Source: an uncultured Sulfitobacter sp.
Lineage (GTDB): Bacteria; Pseudomonadota; Alphaproteobacteria; Rhodobacterales; Rhodobacteraceae
Reading direction: 5' to 3'
Length of the DNA: 64,000 nucleotides
Assembly: GCA_947502265.1 (NCBI GenBank)
Contig: CANMZB010000017.1
Span: forward strand, 1-64,000
Part shown: positions 1-8,177 of the stretch, in pieces
Position numbering within the stretch: the first letter of the stretch is position 1
How the letters are laid out: every line of letters begins with the position of its first letter
The notes under the pieces: generated by a model
Seen by the model: the letters and a program-made list of their open reading frames with translations, nothing else
Databases searched by the model: none
What the model was told of the DNA's origin: nothing
Program-made: the position numbers and the translations under genes

Positions 1-654
1 AGCGGCAGCTTGGTTGCGCCGGCTGAACCGGGCCTCTACGAATTGCGCTATTTGCTGGACAAAGGCACCAAGACGCTGGCCAGCGCGCCCATCGAAGTTG
101 TCGCGCCCGAGGTTGGCATTTCCGGCCCCGGCATCGTGCGGGCGGGAACGGATGTGGATGTTTCCTGGTCGGGCACCATCCACCCCCGAGATTTTGTGAC
201 CATAGTGCCTGCGGGAGCCGACAAAGGCGCCCGCAGTGAATACATGCGTGCAGGCGATAGGACGCGAGGCAGGTTGACCGCGCCGGACGAGCCGGGGTTT
301 TATGAAATCCGCTATGTTCTGGAGAAGGGCAAAAAGACCTTGGCGAGCACCTCTCTGGAAGTGATTGGCTCGGATGCGCCGCTGGATGGGGGTGCGGGGC
401 TTTCGGTGCCTGCAACGGCTGCTCCCGGTGAGGTGATTACAGTGACATGGACCGGGCAGAGTGACAGCGCCGATCAACGGATCGCACTGGCCCGCAAGGA
501 TCAGCCGGACTTTAGCTGGATATCGGTGCAGAAAATCGGGACTGAGAACGAGATGGAACTGGTTATGCCGGAAGAGGCGGACATCTACGAGGTGCGGTTT
601 CTCGATATTAGCGGGCAGGCCCTTCTCGGGCGCTCTGTGGTCGAGGTGAAGTGA
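1..654 (+). CDS. C-terminal part of a protein with repeated Ig-like units (probably a VWA-domain protein), 5' truncated by the window
   Basis: The frame is open to the first base, so the start lies outside the window. What is visible is at least two and a half copies of a unit of roughly 90 residues. Each unit begins near a Val-x-Trp-[Ser/Thr]-Gly motif (VSWSG, VTWTG) and ends in a Pro-Gly-[LF]-Tyr-Glu-[LI]-Arg-Tyr strand followed by KTLAS and a Glu-Val. The repetition suggests stacked beta-sandwich domains. From memory of the group, such units form the C-terminus of secreted or periplasmic VWA-domain proteins in Rhodobacteraceae; no VWA fold is visible here, so that name is inference. The stop overlaps the next gene (TGATG), so the two are probably cotranscribed and translationally coupled. 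Confidence 0.7.
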   Translation, partial: SGSLVAPAEPGLYELRYLLDKGTKTLASAPIEVVAPEVGISGPGIVRAGTDVDVSWSGTIHPRDFVTIVPAGADKGARSEYMRAGDRTRGRLTAPDEPGFYEIRYVLEKGKKTLASTSLEVIGSDAPLDGGAGLSVPATAAPGEVITVTWTGQSDSADQRIALARKDQPDFSWISVQKIGTENEMELVMPEEADIYEVRFLDISGQALLGRSVVEVK

Positions 655-1442
655 TGCGAAAGCTATTCCTATGGGGGGCGCTGTTGTGCGCCATGGCGCT
701 TGTCCCTCCAACGGCCCACGCCGAGATTGACGGACATGGTCCGGACGCCTGGCGCGTGACCGGCGTTGCCGGTGATGATGTGTTGAACATGCGGATGGGG
801 CCCGGCACCGACTATCTGGTGATCGACAGCCTTGCGCCGAATGCCCGAGGGTTAGAGCAGATCACCTGCGTGCCCCTATTGATCCCGTCGATTTCTCACC
901 GCTTGACGGAGGCTCAGCGCGAGAGCCTGCCGCAGCGCTGGTGCCTCATGCGGACGGGTGATTTCAAAAAGGCCGGTTGGGTCGCGCAACGGTTCCTGAT
1001 GGAAGACTGGGGGCAACAGGGCAGCACACCCGCCACCGACCCCGGATCGACCGTGGTGCAAACTACCGGCGACGCGATGATCGACGGTGCGGCTCGGCTG
1101 GTGGGTGATATTTACACTGCGTTCGAGACACAGAGCAGCGCTGCGCAGAACCCCTTCGACCCAACGCTGGTGCGCCAATATTTTTTTGCCGAGATGGTTC
1201 CGGCACTCTCGGGGCATGGCGCAGATGTGCTCTATGATGCGCAGGACTTTCAGGGCCGGATCACCCGGATCGCGCCCGACCCCGATCAACCGATGCTGCA
1301 AGGTATGATCACGATCAACGTGGATTTCACCAATTTCGGCCGGCCCGATCGCGCGGTCTTTCGCCTACGGGCCGACACCGCCCAACCCGGCGCACCGGTT
1401 CGGATATTCCGTGTCGAACATGATGGCTGGAGTTTTCCGTAA
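654..1442 (+). CDS. Secreted SH3-domain protein
   Basis: About 262 residues. It starts with a clear Sec signal peptide: a basic MRK, a hydrophobic stretch, then Ala-His-Ala at about residues 22-24. Just after it comes an SH3_3-like segment (DVLNMRMGPGTDY about residues 43-55, then GWVAQRFL about 106-113), the form used by periplasmic bacterial SH3 domains that bind cell-wall or protein ligands. The remaining ~150 residues are not recognised. ATG at 654 overlaps the stop of the preceding gene; GTG at 651 is the only close alternative. The coupling suggests that it works with the repeat protein upstream. Confidence 0.8.
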   Translation: MRKLFLWGALLCAMALVPPTAHAEIDGHGPDAWRVTGVAGDDVLNMRMGPGTDYLVIDSLAPNARGLEQITCVPLLIPSISHRLTEAQRESLPQRWCLMRTGDFKKAGWVAQRFLMEDWGQQGSTPATDPGSTVVQTTGDAMIDGAARLVGDIYTAFETQSSAAQNPFDPTLVRQYFFAEMVPALSGHGADVLYDAQDFQGRITRIAPDPDQPMLQGMITINVDFTNFGRPDRAVFRLRADTAQPGAPVRIFRVEHDGWSFP

Positions 1443-1534
1443 TGATGCAATGGAAGAGTGCTGCTGCGGCGTTTGCTGCTTGCCAGCTGACGATCCCCGG
1501 GAGCGGGTGCAGAACCCATGCCATGTCAGGGCCG

Positions 1535-1771
1535 CTACAGCGCGGTATTAGCCACACTCGACGTGCGACATGCGGAACCTGCCCAGTCTTCAAACTTATT
1601 GCCAGTTCTCCTCAAGTGAGTATAGCGCTGTAACGATTGCCATCTTCGGTGTTCTGACACTGCAGCCGCCTGAGGGATCGTGCGCCCCATTTCGAAAAGA
1701 CGAGAAACGGCCTCGTGCCGTAAGTCACCGAATGTGCGACGGGCTGCTGCACGCAAGGCGATGCTGGATCA
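1535..1771 (-). pseudogene. C-terminal remnant of a tyrosine recombinase (integrase)
   Basis: Read on the minus strand, the fragment contains DLRHEAVSRLFEMG, then SEHRRW, then RYTHLR. These match the end of a tyrosine recombinase: the second catalytic Arg in the DLRHEA box, the His/Arg of the EHRRW segment and the nucleophilic Tyr of RYTHL. An in-frame stop lies just upstream (near 1769) and no N-terminal or core-binding domain is present, so this is a tail only. There is no tRNA gene beside it. It reads as the residue of a lost integrated element. Confidence 0.75.
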
Positions 1772-1852
1772 TGATATTCGGAACGCCGGGCGCACGACCA
1801 CTTGACTCGAAACGAGTGTATCGCGGCTAAGGGTGATAGGATTCCTAGTCTT

Positions 1853-2428
1853 TCAAAACTTTCGAATCGCATTTCGGACTGCCTTGCAGAAACTCTTGAG
1901 GACATCGGGTTCGGTCGCCAAGGTGCGACGCAGCGATCGTGGAAGTTCCAGCTGTACCCCTTCTCCTGAGCTAGTGCGGTTGCAGATATTGGTTTCGTGG
2001 ATGCCGGGGAGAGTCCGGTTGAGTTCGGCCCCGAAGCCTGCGTTGCGTAACGACGTGCCAATGGCGTCGCGCAGGTTGACCGCGCGCCCGCCCAGCCATA
2101 CGGCGTCTGTTCCGTCGTCTTTGCGACCGTGGATCGCGACGGCGATGGCAGACCTGCCAATGAGATCGAGCGCAGTGGGTTCGTCGAAAAGGTGTGAGGT
2201 AATGTGAAAGCCGCCGTGCGCCCCCGGCTTCAGTGCCTCGAAGGCGTAAAAGGAGTAGTCTTTGCCTGCGATCCCCTCTGCGATCAGCGATGTCTCAGGT
2301 TCTATCGACCCGCCGTGCGGTGCAAGGATGACCACAGGCGAGCCACGATCCTCGGTGCGGATGATGTAATCGACATCCGGCTTCGCGGCGGCAGAGAGGT
2401 CTTTAAAATTTCGGTAGCGATCAGCCAT
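1853..2428 (-). CDS. Poly-gamma-glutamate hydrolase family protein
   Basis: 191 residues. The family (phage PghP type, DUF867) is made of zinc-dependent amidases that cut gamma-glutamyl polymers. Visible signature pieces are VVILAPHGG followed by a Glu two residues on (about residues 31-41), HITSHLFDEP near residue 75 and AVAIHGRKDDG near residue 97; the His and Glu residues are the expected metal ligands. There is no signal peptide, so it is cytoplasmic as read. ATG at 2428 fits the family N-terminus better than the upstream in-frame start at 2449. It lies 57 bases downstream of the amidotransferase gene on the same strand and is probably cotranscribed with it. The substrate is unknown. Confidence 0.75.
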   Translation of the reverse strand: MADRYRNFKDLSAAAKPDVDYIIRTEDRGSPVVILAPHGGSIEPETSLIAEGIAGKDYSFYAFEALKPGAHGGFHITSHLFDEPTALDLIGRSAIAVAIHGRKDDGTDAVWLGGRAVNLRDAIGTSLRNAGFGAELNRTLPGIHETNICNRTSSGEGVQLELPRSLRRTLATEPDVLKSFCKAVRNAIRKF

Positions 2429-2485
2429 GGGATATCGTCCTGCATTCAACGAAATTCAATGTTCACTGTCAACAAACTAACAAAA

Positions 2486-3436
2486 TCAGACGCTAAGCTT
2501 GCTAATCGTCTGCGCGATGCCATCGCTATGTCGCTTGAGCGTCACGATCTCCCCGAATTCAATGCCAAGCCAATCGTCACGTTCTTCGGTCAAAGGCTCG
2601 GATGCAAAAATGGCAGAGGTCGCCTCGTTTGCGGGGCATACATCGACATTGAAGGACTCTGAATAATCTTGAAAATTCTTGCCGGTCAGAACGTACATCG
2701 GTTCCAAAAGCATGGAAAGGGAGTAGTCGTCTGTGCCATGGTCGGCTTCGCGTAGCTTTTTCCAATCGCCAGTCACGTTCGCGTTGCCTTTGTCATCGCA
2801 GCCATAGTTGACCCCTATGATCCGGTTTTGACCGACCAGCGCAATTTTCAGCTTGGTCAGCGCATACAGATCAAGTTTTTTCATCGCATCAAGAATAACT
2901 TTCAACATTTTTTCGAAACCAGTTTTGACGTCCTCATTGCTTTCGCCCTTTAGAAGCGAGAGGAGCAGAACATAAAGAAATTCCGTGTCGGTCGTGCCTT
3001 TCATCTGCTTGAGGAACCGGTCTTCGCAGTGAGGCAACAATTCCCTCTGCAATATCTGCCAGTTTGGCAATGCTCCGTTTTGCGCAATGACCCATGGCGT
3101 CCCTTCAAACGAAAAAGGGTGACAGTTTTCGTCTGCCAAGACGGTACGCGAGTTGTAGCCCGCAGCCCTCACGTGCGCGAGAAGAGTGCTGCCCTGAAGA
3201 CTCGGGATGATGCCCTTGGCGTTGTCGTCATAAAAGGCCGCCATTGGCCGATGATAAAGAAATGGTTCTTCCGGTTTCAGAAGGTGTTCGCTCCATGCAC
3301 CAAATCCCCATCCTGCGAGTTGAAGTAGTGGATGAAGCTCTGGATCCAAACTTTGGTTTATTAGGCTGTTCTCGGGCTCCAGCAGGAGGCTTTCTAGCGG
3401 TATTTCTGGCCCGATATAGGCAAGGACTCGACACAT
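2486..3436 (-). CDS. Class II glutamine amidotransferase
   Basis: 316 residues. Translation begins Met-Cys-Arg-Val-Leu-Ala-Tyr, placing the N-terminal nucleophile Cys at position 2, exposed after Met removal, as in class II (Ntn) amidotransferases of the YafJ/EgtC group. Other family features are STLLAHVRAAG (about residues 84-94), the CHPFSFEG segment and the QNGALPNW segment containing an Asn-Gly oxyanion element. The ATG at 3436 is preceded by an AGGA-type site; the longer upstream frame would bury the Cys and is rejected. These enzymes release ammonia from glutamine or cleave related gamma-glutamyl amides. Its partner may be the hydrolase immediately downstream. Confidence 0.8.
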   Translation of the reverse strand: MCRVLAYIGPEIPLESLLLEPENSLINQSLDPELHPLLQLAGWGFGAWSEHLLKPEEPFLYHRPMAAFYDDNAKGIIPSLQGSTLLAHVRAAGYNSRTVLADENCHPFSFEGTPWVIAQNGALPNWQILQRELLPHCEDRFLKQMKGTTDTEFLYVLLLSLLKGESNEDVKTGFEKMLKVILDAMKKLDLYALTKLKIALVGQNRIIGVNYGCDDKGNANVTGDWKKLREADHGTDDYSLSMLLEPMYVLTGKNFQDYSESFNVDVCPANEATSAIFASEPLTEERDDWLGIEFGEIVTLKRHSDGIAQTISKLSV

Positions 3437-3784
3437 ATCATTCCTAACTTGTTTGTTGAGCGCAAACCGCACCGGTTTGTTTTCGCACGAGACCCAAAAT
3501 TGCAAAGGTAGCTTCGCTCCCGAGACAGATCTTGGTGCCTTACGCAGCAGTGAGCAAAGTGGACCTTAGTCCTGTATTTGGCTGTACGCAGCACGAAGGC
3601 CGGGTTCAGGCTGCGTTAAGGTCTCATTGTGCTTGTTTATTTTGAGTGCCGATAATTTATTATCACTCAAAACTAGCAAGCCAGGGTGGGGTTCACCAGT
3701 GTTTTGAAACATAGGCCTCAGGGGGATTATAGTCTATATAAGCCGCCCCCATTTCGGGAGCGGCAAATAGTTTTGTGTTAGGCT
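3437..3784. other. Gene-free stretch upstream of the amidotransferase gene
   Basis: About 350 bases with no convincing reading frame. It holds the promoter region of the amidotransferase gene (minus strand) and the end region of the micropeptide unit. The only structure noticed is the AT-rich inverted repeat at 3640-3672, listed separately. Confidence 0.5.
3640..3672. repeat. AT-rich nested inverted repeat
   Basis: TTTTGAGT (3640-3647) pairs with ACTCAAAA (3665-3672), and inside them GATAA (3651-3655) pairs with TTATC (3660-3664). The sequence is much more AT-rich than its surroundings. It lies between two minus-strand units and could terminate the micropeptide transcript or be a protein-binding site. 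No proof of either. Confidence 0.45.
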
Positions 3785-3856
3785 TCAGGTCAGCACTGCC
3801 AATAAAATGATAATCCAGATTGGTACGCCGATTAGCCAGAGTAAAATCGATCCCAT
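3785..3856 (-). CDS. 23-aa hydrophobic micropeptide
   Basis: A 23-residue frame starting Met-Gly-Ser-Ile-Leu-Leu-Trp-Leu-Ile-Gly-Val-Pro and ending in a run of Ile/Leu/Val. The whole product is one membrane segment with two Trp residues. The ATG at 3856 follows a strong AGGGAGGA ribosome site seven bases upstream, unusually good for a chance frame. It lies 12 bases after the stop of the membrane protein gene (3869-4552) and so is probably the last gene of that unit. Very short proteins of this shape are, from memory, common in Rhodobacteraceae but of unknown function. Confidence 0.7.
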   Translation of the reverse strand: MGSILLWLIGVPIWIIILLAVLT

Positions 3857-3868
3857 CGTTTGTCCTCC

Positions 3869-4552
3869 CTATGTCCAGCGGCCGAAGCGGTCAAATGTGC
3901 GGCCTTCGTCACGGTGTTGTCCACCTACACCGGCCGCCCAATAGGCGCCTGCAGCTGCGATCATGAGTGAGGCCGCCAAGACGAAAGCAGCGATGACCGA
4001 AAACTTGCGAGCGGCTTCTGCAGCTGCTTTTGCCTCTGCGTCTGTCATATTCGCCGCAGCGCCACCGTCTGTAACGGCCTGTGCGGCATCGCCTGTCGCT
4101 TGATCCGCTACGGTTGCAACTGCAGCGGCCGTTTCAGTGGTGGCTTGTAACGCTGTATCAGCGCCTACACCAAAAATGAAAACACCCAGCAAGATTGCGG
4201 CACCCCAGACAGCAAGACCGTGGATGCCGTCGCGCACAGCTACTTCGTCAGCGTTGGCCGTATCAACGCGGCGACGCATCCGGCCTGCAATATAGCCACC
4301 TGCCATAAAGCTGGAAATCGTTGTCCACAGCATCCACGACCCGACTGCAATCAACGCAGCCATGGCGGATCCGTCACCATCGTAGGGGGAGGCGAGAGAA
4401 AGACCTATCGCCGCACCGAATGTAGTGAACACAAATGCAATAGCGGATGCGACTACTGCGCCCGCGAGAATTGAGGACCAATCGACATAGCTTCCCTCAT
4501 GCGCATGCGCGGGAGCAGATGTTTGGGTCAGTGTTTCAGCTCGTTCTGACAT
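3869..4552 (-). CDS. Alanine-rich multi-pass membrane protein of unknown function
   Basis: 227 residues beginning MSERAETL. Four hydrophobic segments can be seen at about residues 27-51 (SILAGAVVASAIAFVFTTFG), 63-85, 110-130 (GLAVWGAAILLGVFIFGVG) and 192-214. A Gly-Gly-Tyr-Ile-Ala-Gly-Arg segment follows the second. Between segments three and four lies an Ala-rich stretch rich in Thr, Asp and Glu that may form a helical loop. Start at 4552 has an AAAGGAC site. It is flanked on the same strand by two micropeptides (4587-4661 and 3785-3856), and a stress-type promoter precedes the first. No function is recognised. Confidence 0.75.
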   Translation of the reverse strand: MSERAETLTQTSAPAHAHEGSYVDWSSILAGAVVASAIAFVFTTFGAAIGLSLASPYDGDGSAMAALIAVGSWMLWTTISSFMAGGYIAGRMRRRVDTANADEVAVRDGIHGLAVWGAAILLGVFIFGVGADTALQATTETAAAVATVADQATGDAAQAVTDGGAAANMTDAEAKAAAEAARKFSVIAAFVLAASLMIAAAGAYWAAGVGGQHRDEGRTFDRFGRWT

Positions 4553-4586
4553 TCGTTTGTCCTTTCTTTTGTTGGTTAAACTGCGC

Positions 4587-4661
4587 TCAACCGAGGCCAA
4601 TAAGGGACAAAACCGCCATGACGACGACTACGAGTCCGACGAGGTAAATTATTCCGTGCAT
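4587..4661 (-). CDS. 24-aa hydrophobic micropeptide
   Basis: A 24-residue frame beginning Met-His-Gly-Ile-Ile-Tyr-Leu-Val-Gly-Leu and continuing with four Val, then Met-Ala-Val-Leu-Ser-Leu-Ile-Gly-Leu-Gly. It is a single membrane span. CAGGAG lies eight bases before the ATG at 4661. A perfect GGAAC-N16-CGTT promoter sits about 60 bases upstream (4720-4744), and the gene is followed after 34 bases by the membrane-protein gene at 4552. Promoter, ribosome site and operon position together make this a convincing gene despite its size. It could be a stress-induced membrane peptide; function unknown. Confidence 0.75.
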   Translation of the reverse strand: MHGIIYLVGLVVVVMAVLSLIGLG

Positions 4662-4719
4662 GCTTGTTCTCCTGTTGTGAATTCGTTACTTCGGGTAACG
4701 TTTTTGTGTCTGGGAAGTG

Positions 4720-4744
4720 AACGCAGCGCATGCCGAAAGGTTCC
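4720..4744 (-). promoter_or_regulatory. EcfG-type general-stress promoter
   Basis: On the minus strand: GGAAC (4744-4740), a 16-base spacer, CGTT (4723-4720). This matches the alphaproteobacterial EcfG consensus GGAAC-N16/17-CGTT. It would drive the micropeptide at 4661, the membrane protein at 4552 and the micropeptide at 3856. Confidence 0.75.
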
Positions 4745-4797
4745 CCAAAATCGGAGCTGATGAGTGAAATCATAGACATGTGCGGTTAGAAGTTTGG

Positions 4798-7698
4798 CTA
4801 TGTAACCACTGCGTCAACTTGCGGAATCATCTTGGCGATGACCTCCAGCAATTCCGTGTCGCGGAACGGTTTGCTAACCACTTCAGAGTTTCCCAATTCG
4901 TCAGCTGAGGGCACTTCGACGCCGCCAGTCGCAAAGATAATCGGAAGGGTAGGGCTTAGTTTCCTTGCGTCTCTTGCCAACTCTTCACCTGAGCGGTCAG
5001 GCAGTCCTATGTCTGTAATCAAAAGGTCAACGTGATCTGCTTGCAGCAGGTCAATGGCTTGTTGCACGGTTTCTGTCTCCAGAACGTCGTATCCAACATC
5101 CCGAAGGCCTTGGGCGATGTCCATTCGTATCAATGCATCATCCTCGCAGATCAGCACGCGTAAGCCGCCGGTTTTAATGGAGGTGCTTTTGACCGGTTTT
5201 TGCGTGGCGGATTGATCGGTGGTCGTGCACGTTGGCAAGGTAGCACCATCAACCCCCAGAACGCTGCGAATTTTCTGCGCCATTGTCAGTTGCGTGTAAG
5301 GTTTTCCAAGCAACTGCACGCCCTCATCCAGACGTCCGTCATGAACGATAGTGTCCTGCACATAGCCGGAAGTGAAAAGCACGGGCAACTCAGGTCTCAA
5401 CTTGCGCGCTGTTTCGGCCAAATCATGACCAGTGGTTTTCCCCGGCATCACGACATCGGTAAACAACAGGTCTATGGTGGCGTTGCTTTCCAGAATGGTT
5501 TGCGCAGTCGCTGCGTCAACAGCCTCATAAACCGTATATCCCAAATCCCGTAACATGCTGGAGGCTGTTTCGCGAACATCAATGTCGTCCTCAACCAGAA
5601 GAATTGCTTCGGTTCCTCCTGTCAGTCCGGTTGTAGTTGCAGGCCGTGCGACCTGTTCGTCCTGCAAGGTTCGCGGCAAGTAAAGTTTGAACGTCGTGCC
5701 CGCGCCTACCGTGCTGTTGATCGTGATATGACCGCCTGATTGCTTGGCAAATCCGTAAACCATCGAGAGGCCAAGACCTGTGCCATGTCCGTCTTTTTTG
5801 GTTGTGAAAAACGGATCGAAAATTCGCTCCATAACTTCGGGCTGAATACCGGATCCCGTATCTGTCACGGTGAGCGTCACGTATTGCCCCGCTTCCAGTT
5901 CTGGAGGGAGGCCGCGATCGGCAGCAGCCAGATCGGCATTCTCGGCGCAAATGGTTAGTCTGCCTTGACGGTCCATCGCATCGCGCGCGTTGATCGCCAG
6001 ATTCAACAGTGCGTTTTCCATAATGTTCGGGTCGACGCTGGTATTCCAAAGGCCTTCGGCAAAGTGGGTTTCGATCTCAACGCCTTCGCCGATGGCACTG
6101 CTCAGGATTTCCATAGTGTCGGATAGCAGCCGTTCCAGATTGATTGCCACTGGTGCCAGCGGTTGCTTGCGTGCGAAGGACAGGAGTTGAGACGCAAGTG
6201 TCGCGCCGCTCATCACGGCTTTCATGGCTTGTTCCACCCGCTCGTGAGCGGGTGAGCCGTCAGCAATCTCACGCCCCGCAAGCTGGAGGTTACCTGTGAT
6301 TACCTGAAGAAGGTTGTTGAAATCGTGGGCGATGCCGCCCGCCAGACCACCTATTGCTTCCATCTTCTGGCTTTGGCGCAAGGTTGCGTGCACTTCTTCG
6401 AGTTCCCGATTGCGCTCGGCGACCCGCATTTCGAGGGTCGCGTTCAACTTTGCTATTTTATCTTCGACATTTTTGCGGTCCTCTATGTCGGTGTTGGTCC
6501 CAACCCAACCTGCGACTTGGCCAGTGCTTGAATGCAGGGGACTCGCGCGCACCAAATGCCAGCGAAAGCTTCCATCCGACTTGAGGATACGGAATTCCGT
6601 TTCGTAGCCGATGCCCTGTCGCATTGCATCGGCCCATTTCCCTGCGGCGGCTTCAAGGTCGTCGGGGTGAACGACACGCGCCCAGTCCGATCCGTACAAA
6701 TCACCTTCGCGCAAGCCGGTGAAATCGTACAAGCGGTCGTTTAGCCAGTTAAGCCCGCCGTCGTTGTCAGCTGTCCAGACATGATTTGGCATTGTCTGCG
6801 CCATCGCCCGGAATTTCTCGCGGGTGGCAGTCAGCTGGGCCTCGGCGATCTTCTGCCCCGTCACGTCGTGCCCCTGCACGAATATTCCGGTCGACGCGCC
6901 GGATTCGTCCTTTAGCGGATGATAAATAAAATCGATAAACCGTCGTTCTGACCGCCCGTGCGTTGAGGACTTGATCTGTACAACCATTCCTTTGACTGAA
7001 ACTGGTTGACCGGTTGTATAAACCTTATTCAGTAGTTCGAAAAATCCCTGACCATCAAGGTCGGGCAAGGCATCGCGCACAGTCCGCCCCACCAATTCCC
7101 TCTCACCGACAAGGTCGGTGTAGGATTGGTTAACGATCTGGAAGATGTGTTGGGGACCGTTCACTATCGCCATGAAACTAGGGGCTTGATCAAAGGCCGA
7201 CTGAAAGAATTCGGTCATTTGTTCGAGTGCCAAGTTTTTGGTAGAGATTGCCTCTGCGCGTTGCAATAAGGCAGCTTGCGTTGGAATGATCTCGGCAGAT
7301 TCATTCTGATTGCCGCGATAGAGTTCTGTCACGTCCATGGTGTTTTGCAGGATGAATTCGACCTGTCCGTTTGCATCAATGATAGGTGTATGGGTCGCCG
7401 TCCAAAAGCGTTCCTCGATCTGCCCATCTGCAGATTTGATTGGATAGGGGATCAGTGGCAAGTGATCGGTTTTTCCGGTCACAATCACCCTGCGGAACGA
7501 GGTACGCACAAGTTGGTCAGACACTGAATCCGCAGGCGCGGGAAATTCCTTAAGTAAGAGGCGTCCGATCAGCGCATTCCGTTCCCTGCCGACTGCTTCG
7601 AGATATGCGTCATTGGTCCAGACGACGCGCAGTTCGGTATCAAGAAGCAGATAAGGCGAAGACGCAGCAGCGAAAAGCGCATCAAGATCAATTCTCAT
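4798..7698 (-). CDS. PAS-rich hybrid sensor histidine kinase with two receiver domains
   Basis: 966 residues, apparently soluble (no membrane helix). Order: PAS at about 5-130, PAS at about 170-290, PAS_3-like at about 300-420 (WLNDRLYDFTGL), coiled coil, HisKA with GGIAHDFNN (phosphoacceptor His near 470), HATPase with NLAINARDAM, DTGSGIQP, FDPFFTTK and GTGLGLSM, then two receivers. The first receiver has LLVEDD and phosphoacceptor LLFTDVVMPG; the second has LICEDD and LLITDIGLPD. ATG at 7698 follows AGGAA; the frame continues upstream to 7749 without such a site. It probably senses an internal redox or light-like cue through PAS and feeds a phosphorelay. The output partner is not in the window. 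Confidence 0.85.
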   Translation of the reverse strand: MRIDLDALFAAASSPYLLLDTELRVVWTNDAYLEAVGRERNALIGRLLLKEFPAPADSVSDQLVRTSFRRVIVTGKTDHLPLIPYPIKSADGQIEERFWTATHTPIIDANGQVEFILQNTMDVTELYRGNQNESAEIIPTQAALLQRAEAISTKNLALEQMTEFFQSAFDQAPSFMAIVNGPQHIFQIVNQSYTDLVGERELVGRTVRDALPDLDGQGFFELLNKVYTTGQPVSVKGMVVQIKSSTHGRSERRFIDFIYHPLKDESGASTGIFVQGHDVTGQKIAEAQLTATREKFRAMAQTMPNHVWTADNDGGLNWLNDRLYDFTGLREGDLYGSDWARVVHPDDLEAAAGKWADAMRQGIGYETEFRILKSDGSFRWHLVRASPLHSSTGQVAGWVGTNTDIEDRKNVEDKIAKLNATLEMRVAERNRELEEVHATLRQSQKMEAIGGLAGGIAHDFNNLLQVITGNLQLAGREIADGSPAHERVEQAMKAVMSGATLASQLLSFARKQPLAPVAINLERLLSDTMEILSSAIGEGVEIETHFAEGLWNTSVDPNIMENALLNLAINARDAMDRQGRLTICAENADLAAADRGLPPELEAGQYVTLTVTDTGSGIQPEVMERIFDPFFTTKKDGHGTGLGLSMVYGFAKQSGGHITINSTVGAGTTFKLYLPRTLQDEQVARPATTTGLTGGTEAILLVEDDIDVRETASSMLRDLGYTVYEAVDAATAQTILESNATIDLLFTDVVMPGKTTGHDLAETARKLRPELPVLFTSGYVQDTIVHDGRLDEGVQLLGKPYTQLTMAQKIRSVLGVDGATLPTCTTTDQSATQKPVKSTSIKTGGLRVLICEDDALIRMDIAQGLRDVGYDVLETETVQQAIDLLQADHVDLLITDIGLPDRSGEELARDARKLSPTLPIIFATGGVEVPSADELGNSEVVSKPFRDTELLEVIAKMIPQVDAVVT

Positions 7699-7785
7699 CG
7701 TCAGTATTCCTGCTGTATTTTTCTCCGACCATCCTAGATATTGGTGCATTTAGCTATTTCTGTAAAGGCAAGCAATTCATATAAG

Positions 7786-7998
7786 ATGTCTGGCCCGGCT
7801 GAACTCCAAATCTTTCAAAAGTTGAATGATAACGGCATGTTACGGAAAGCTTTCGCTGATCTTGATGCTGGAAAGTACGAGATATCTTTCGGGCAGTTCA
7901 ACGTCAGCATTGACGACCTTTACATGCTCGGATCGTCCGGCAGAAATCTTGGCGAAGCAGAGGGCGTTCTTGCGGATGCTTCTGGAACGTATCTGTAG
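7786..7998 (+). CDS. Possible small protein, unknown
   Basis: A 70-residue frame starting MSGPAELQIFQKLND, divergent from the kinase gene. The composition is balanced and protein-like (mixed charged and hydrophobic residues, no Arg/Cys-rich shadow bias), but no good ribosome site precedes the ATG and no family is recognised. A longer in-frame start exists at 7741. The gene is only tentative. The 8000-8177 stretch downstream holds nothing recognised. Confidence 0.35.
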   Translation: MSGPAELQIFQKLNDNGMLRKAFADLDAGKYEISFGQFNVSIDDLYMLGSSGRNLGEAEGVLADASGTYL

Positions 7999-8177
7999 TG
8001 GTGGTCTTCGAGACTGAAGTTATTTGAGGAGTAAGAAGACGAAGGCATTGTGGCTCTGGGTCAGTTGGAGCTTTTGTGCACATTTTCAGATATCGCTGCC
8101 TGACGAAGTGGTGAAAGTCACATCTAAGTGGCGTAACTGAACTATATCCCTCAGTACGACGCGCGTTTACGGTTCTT

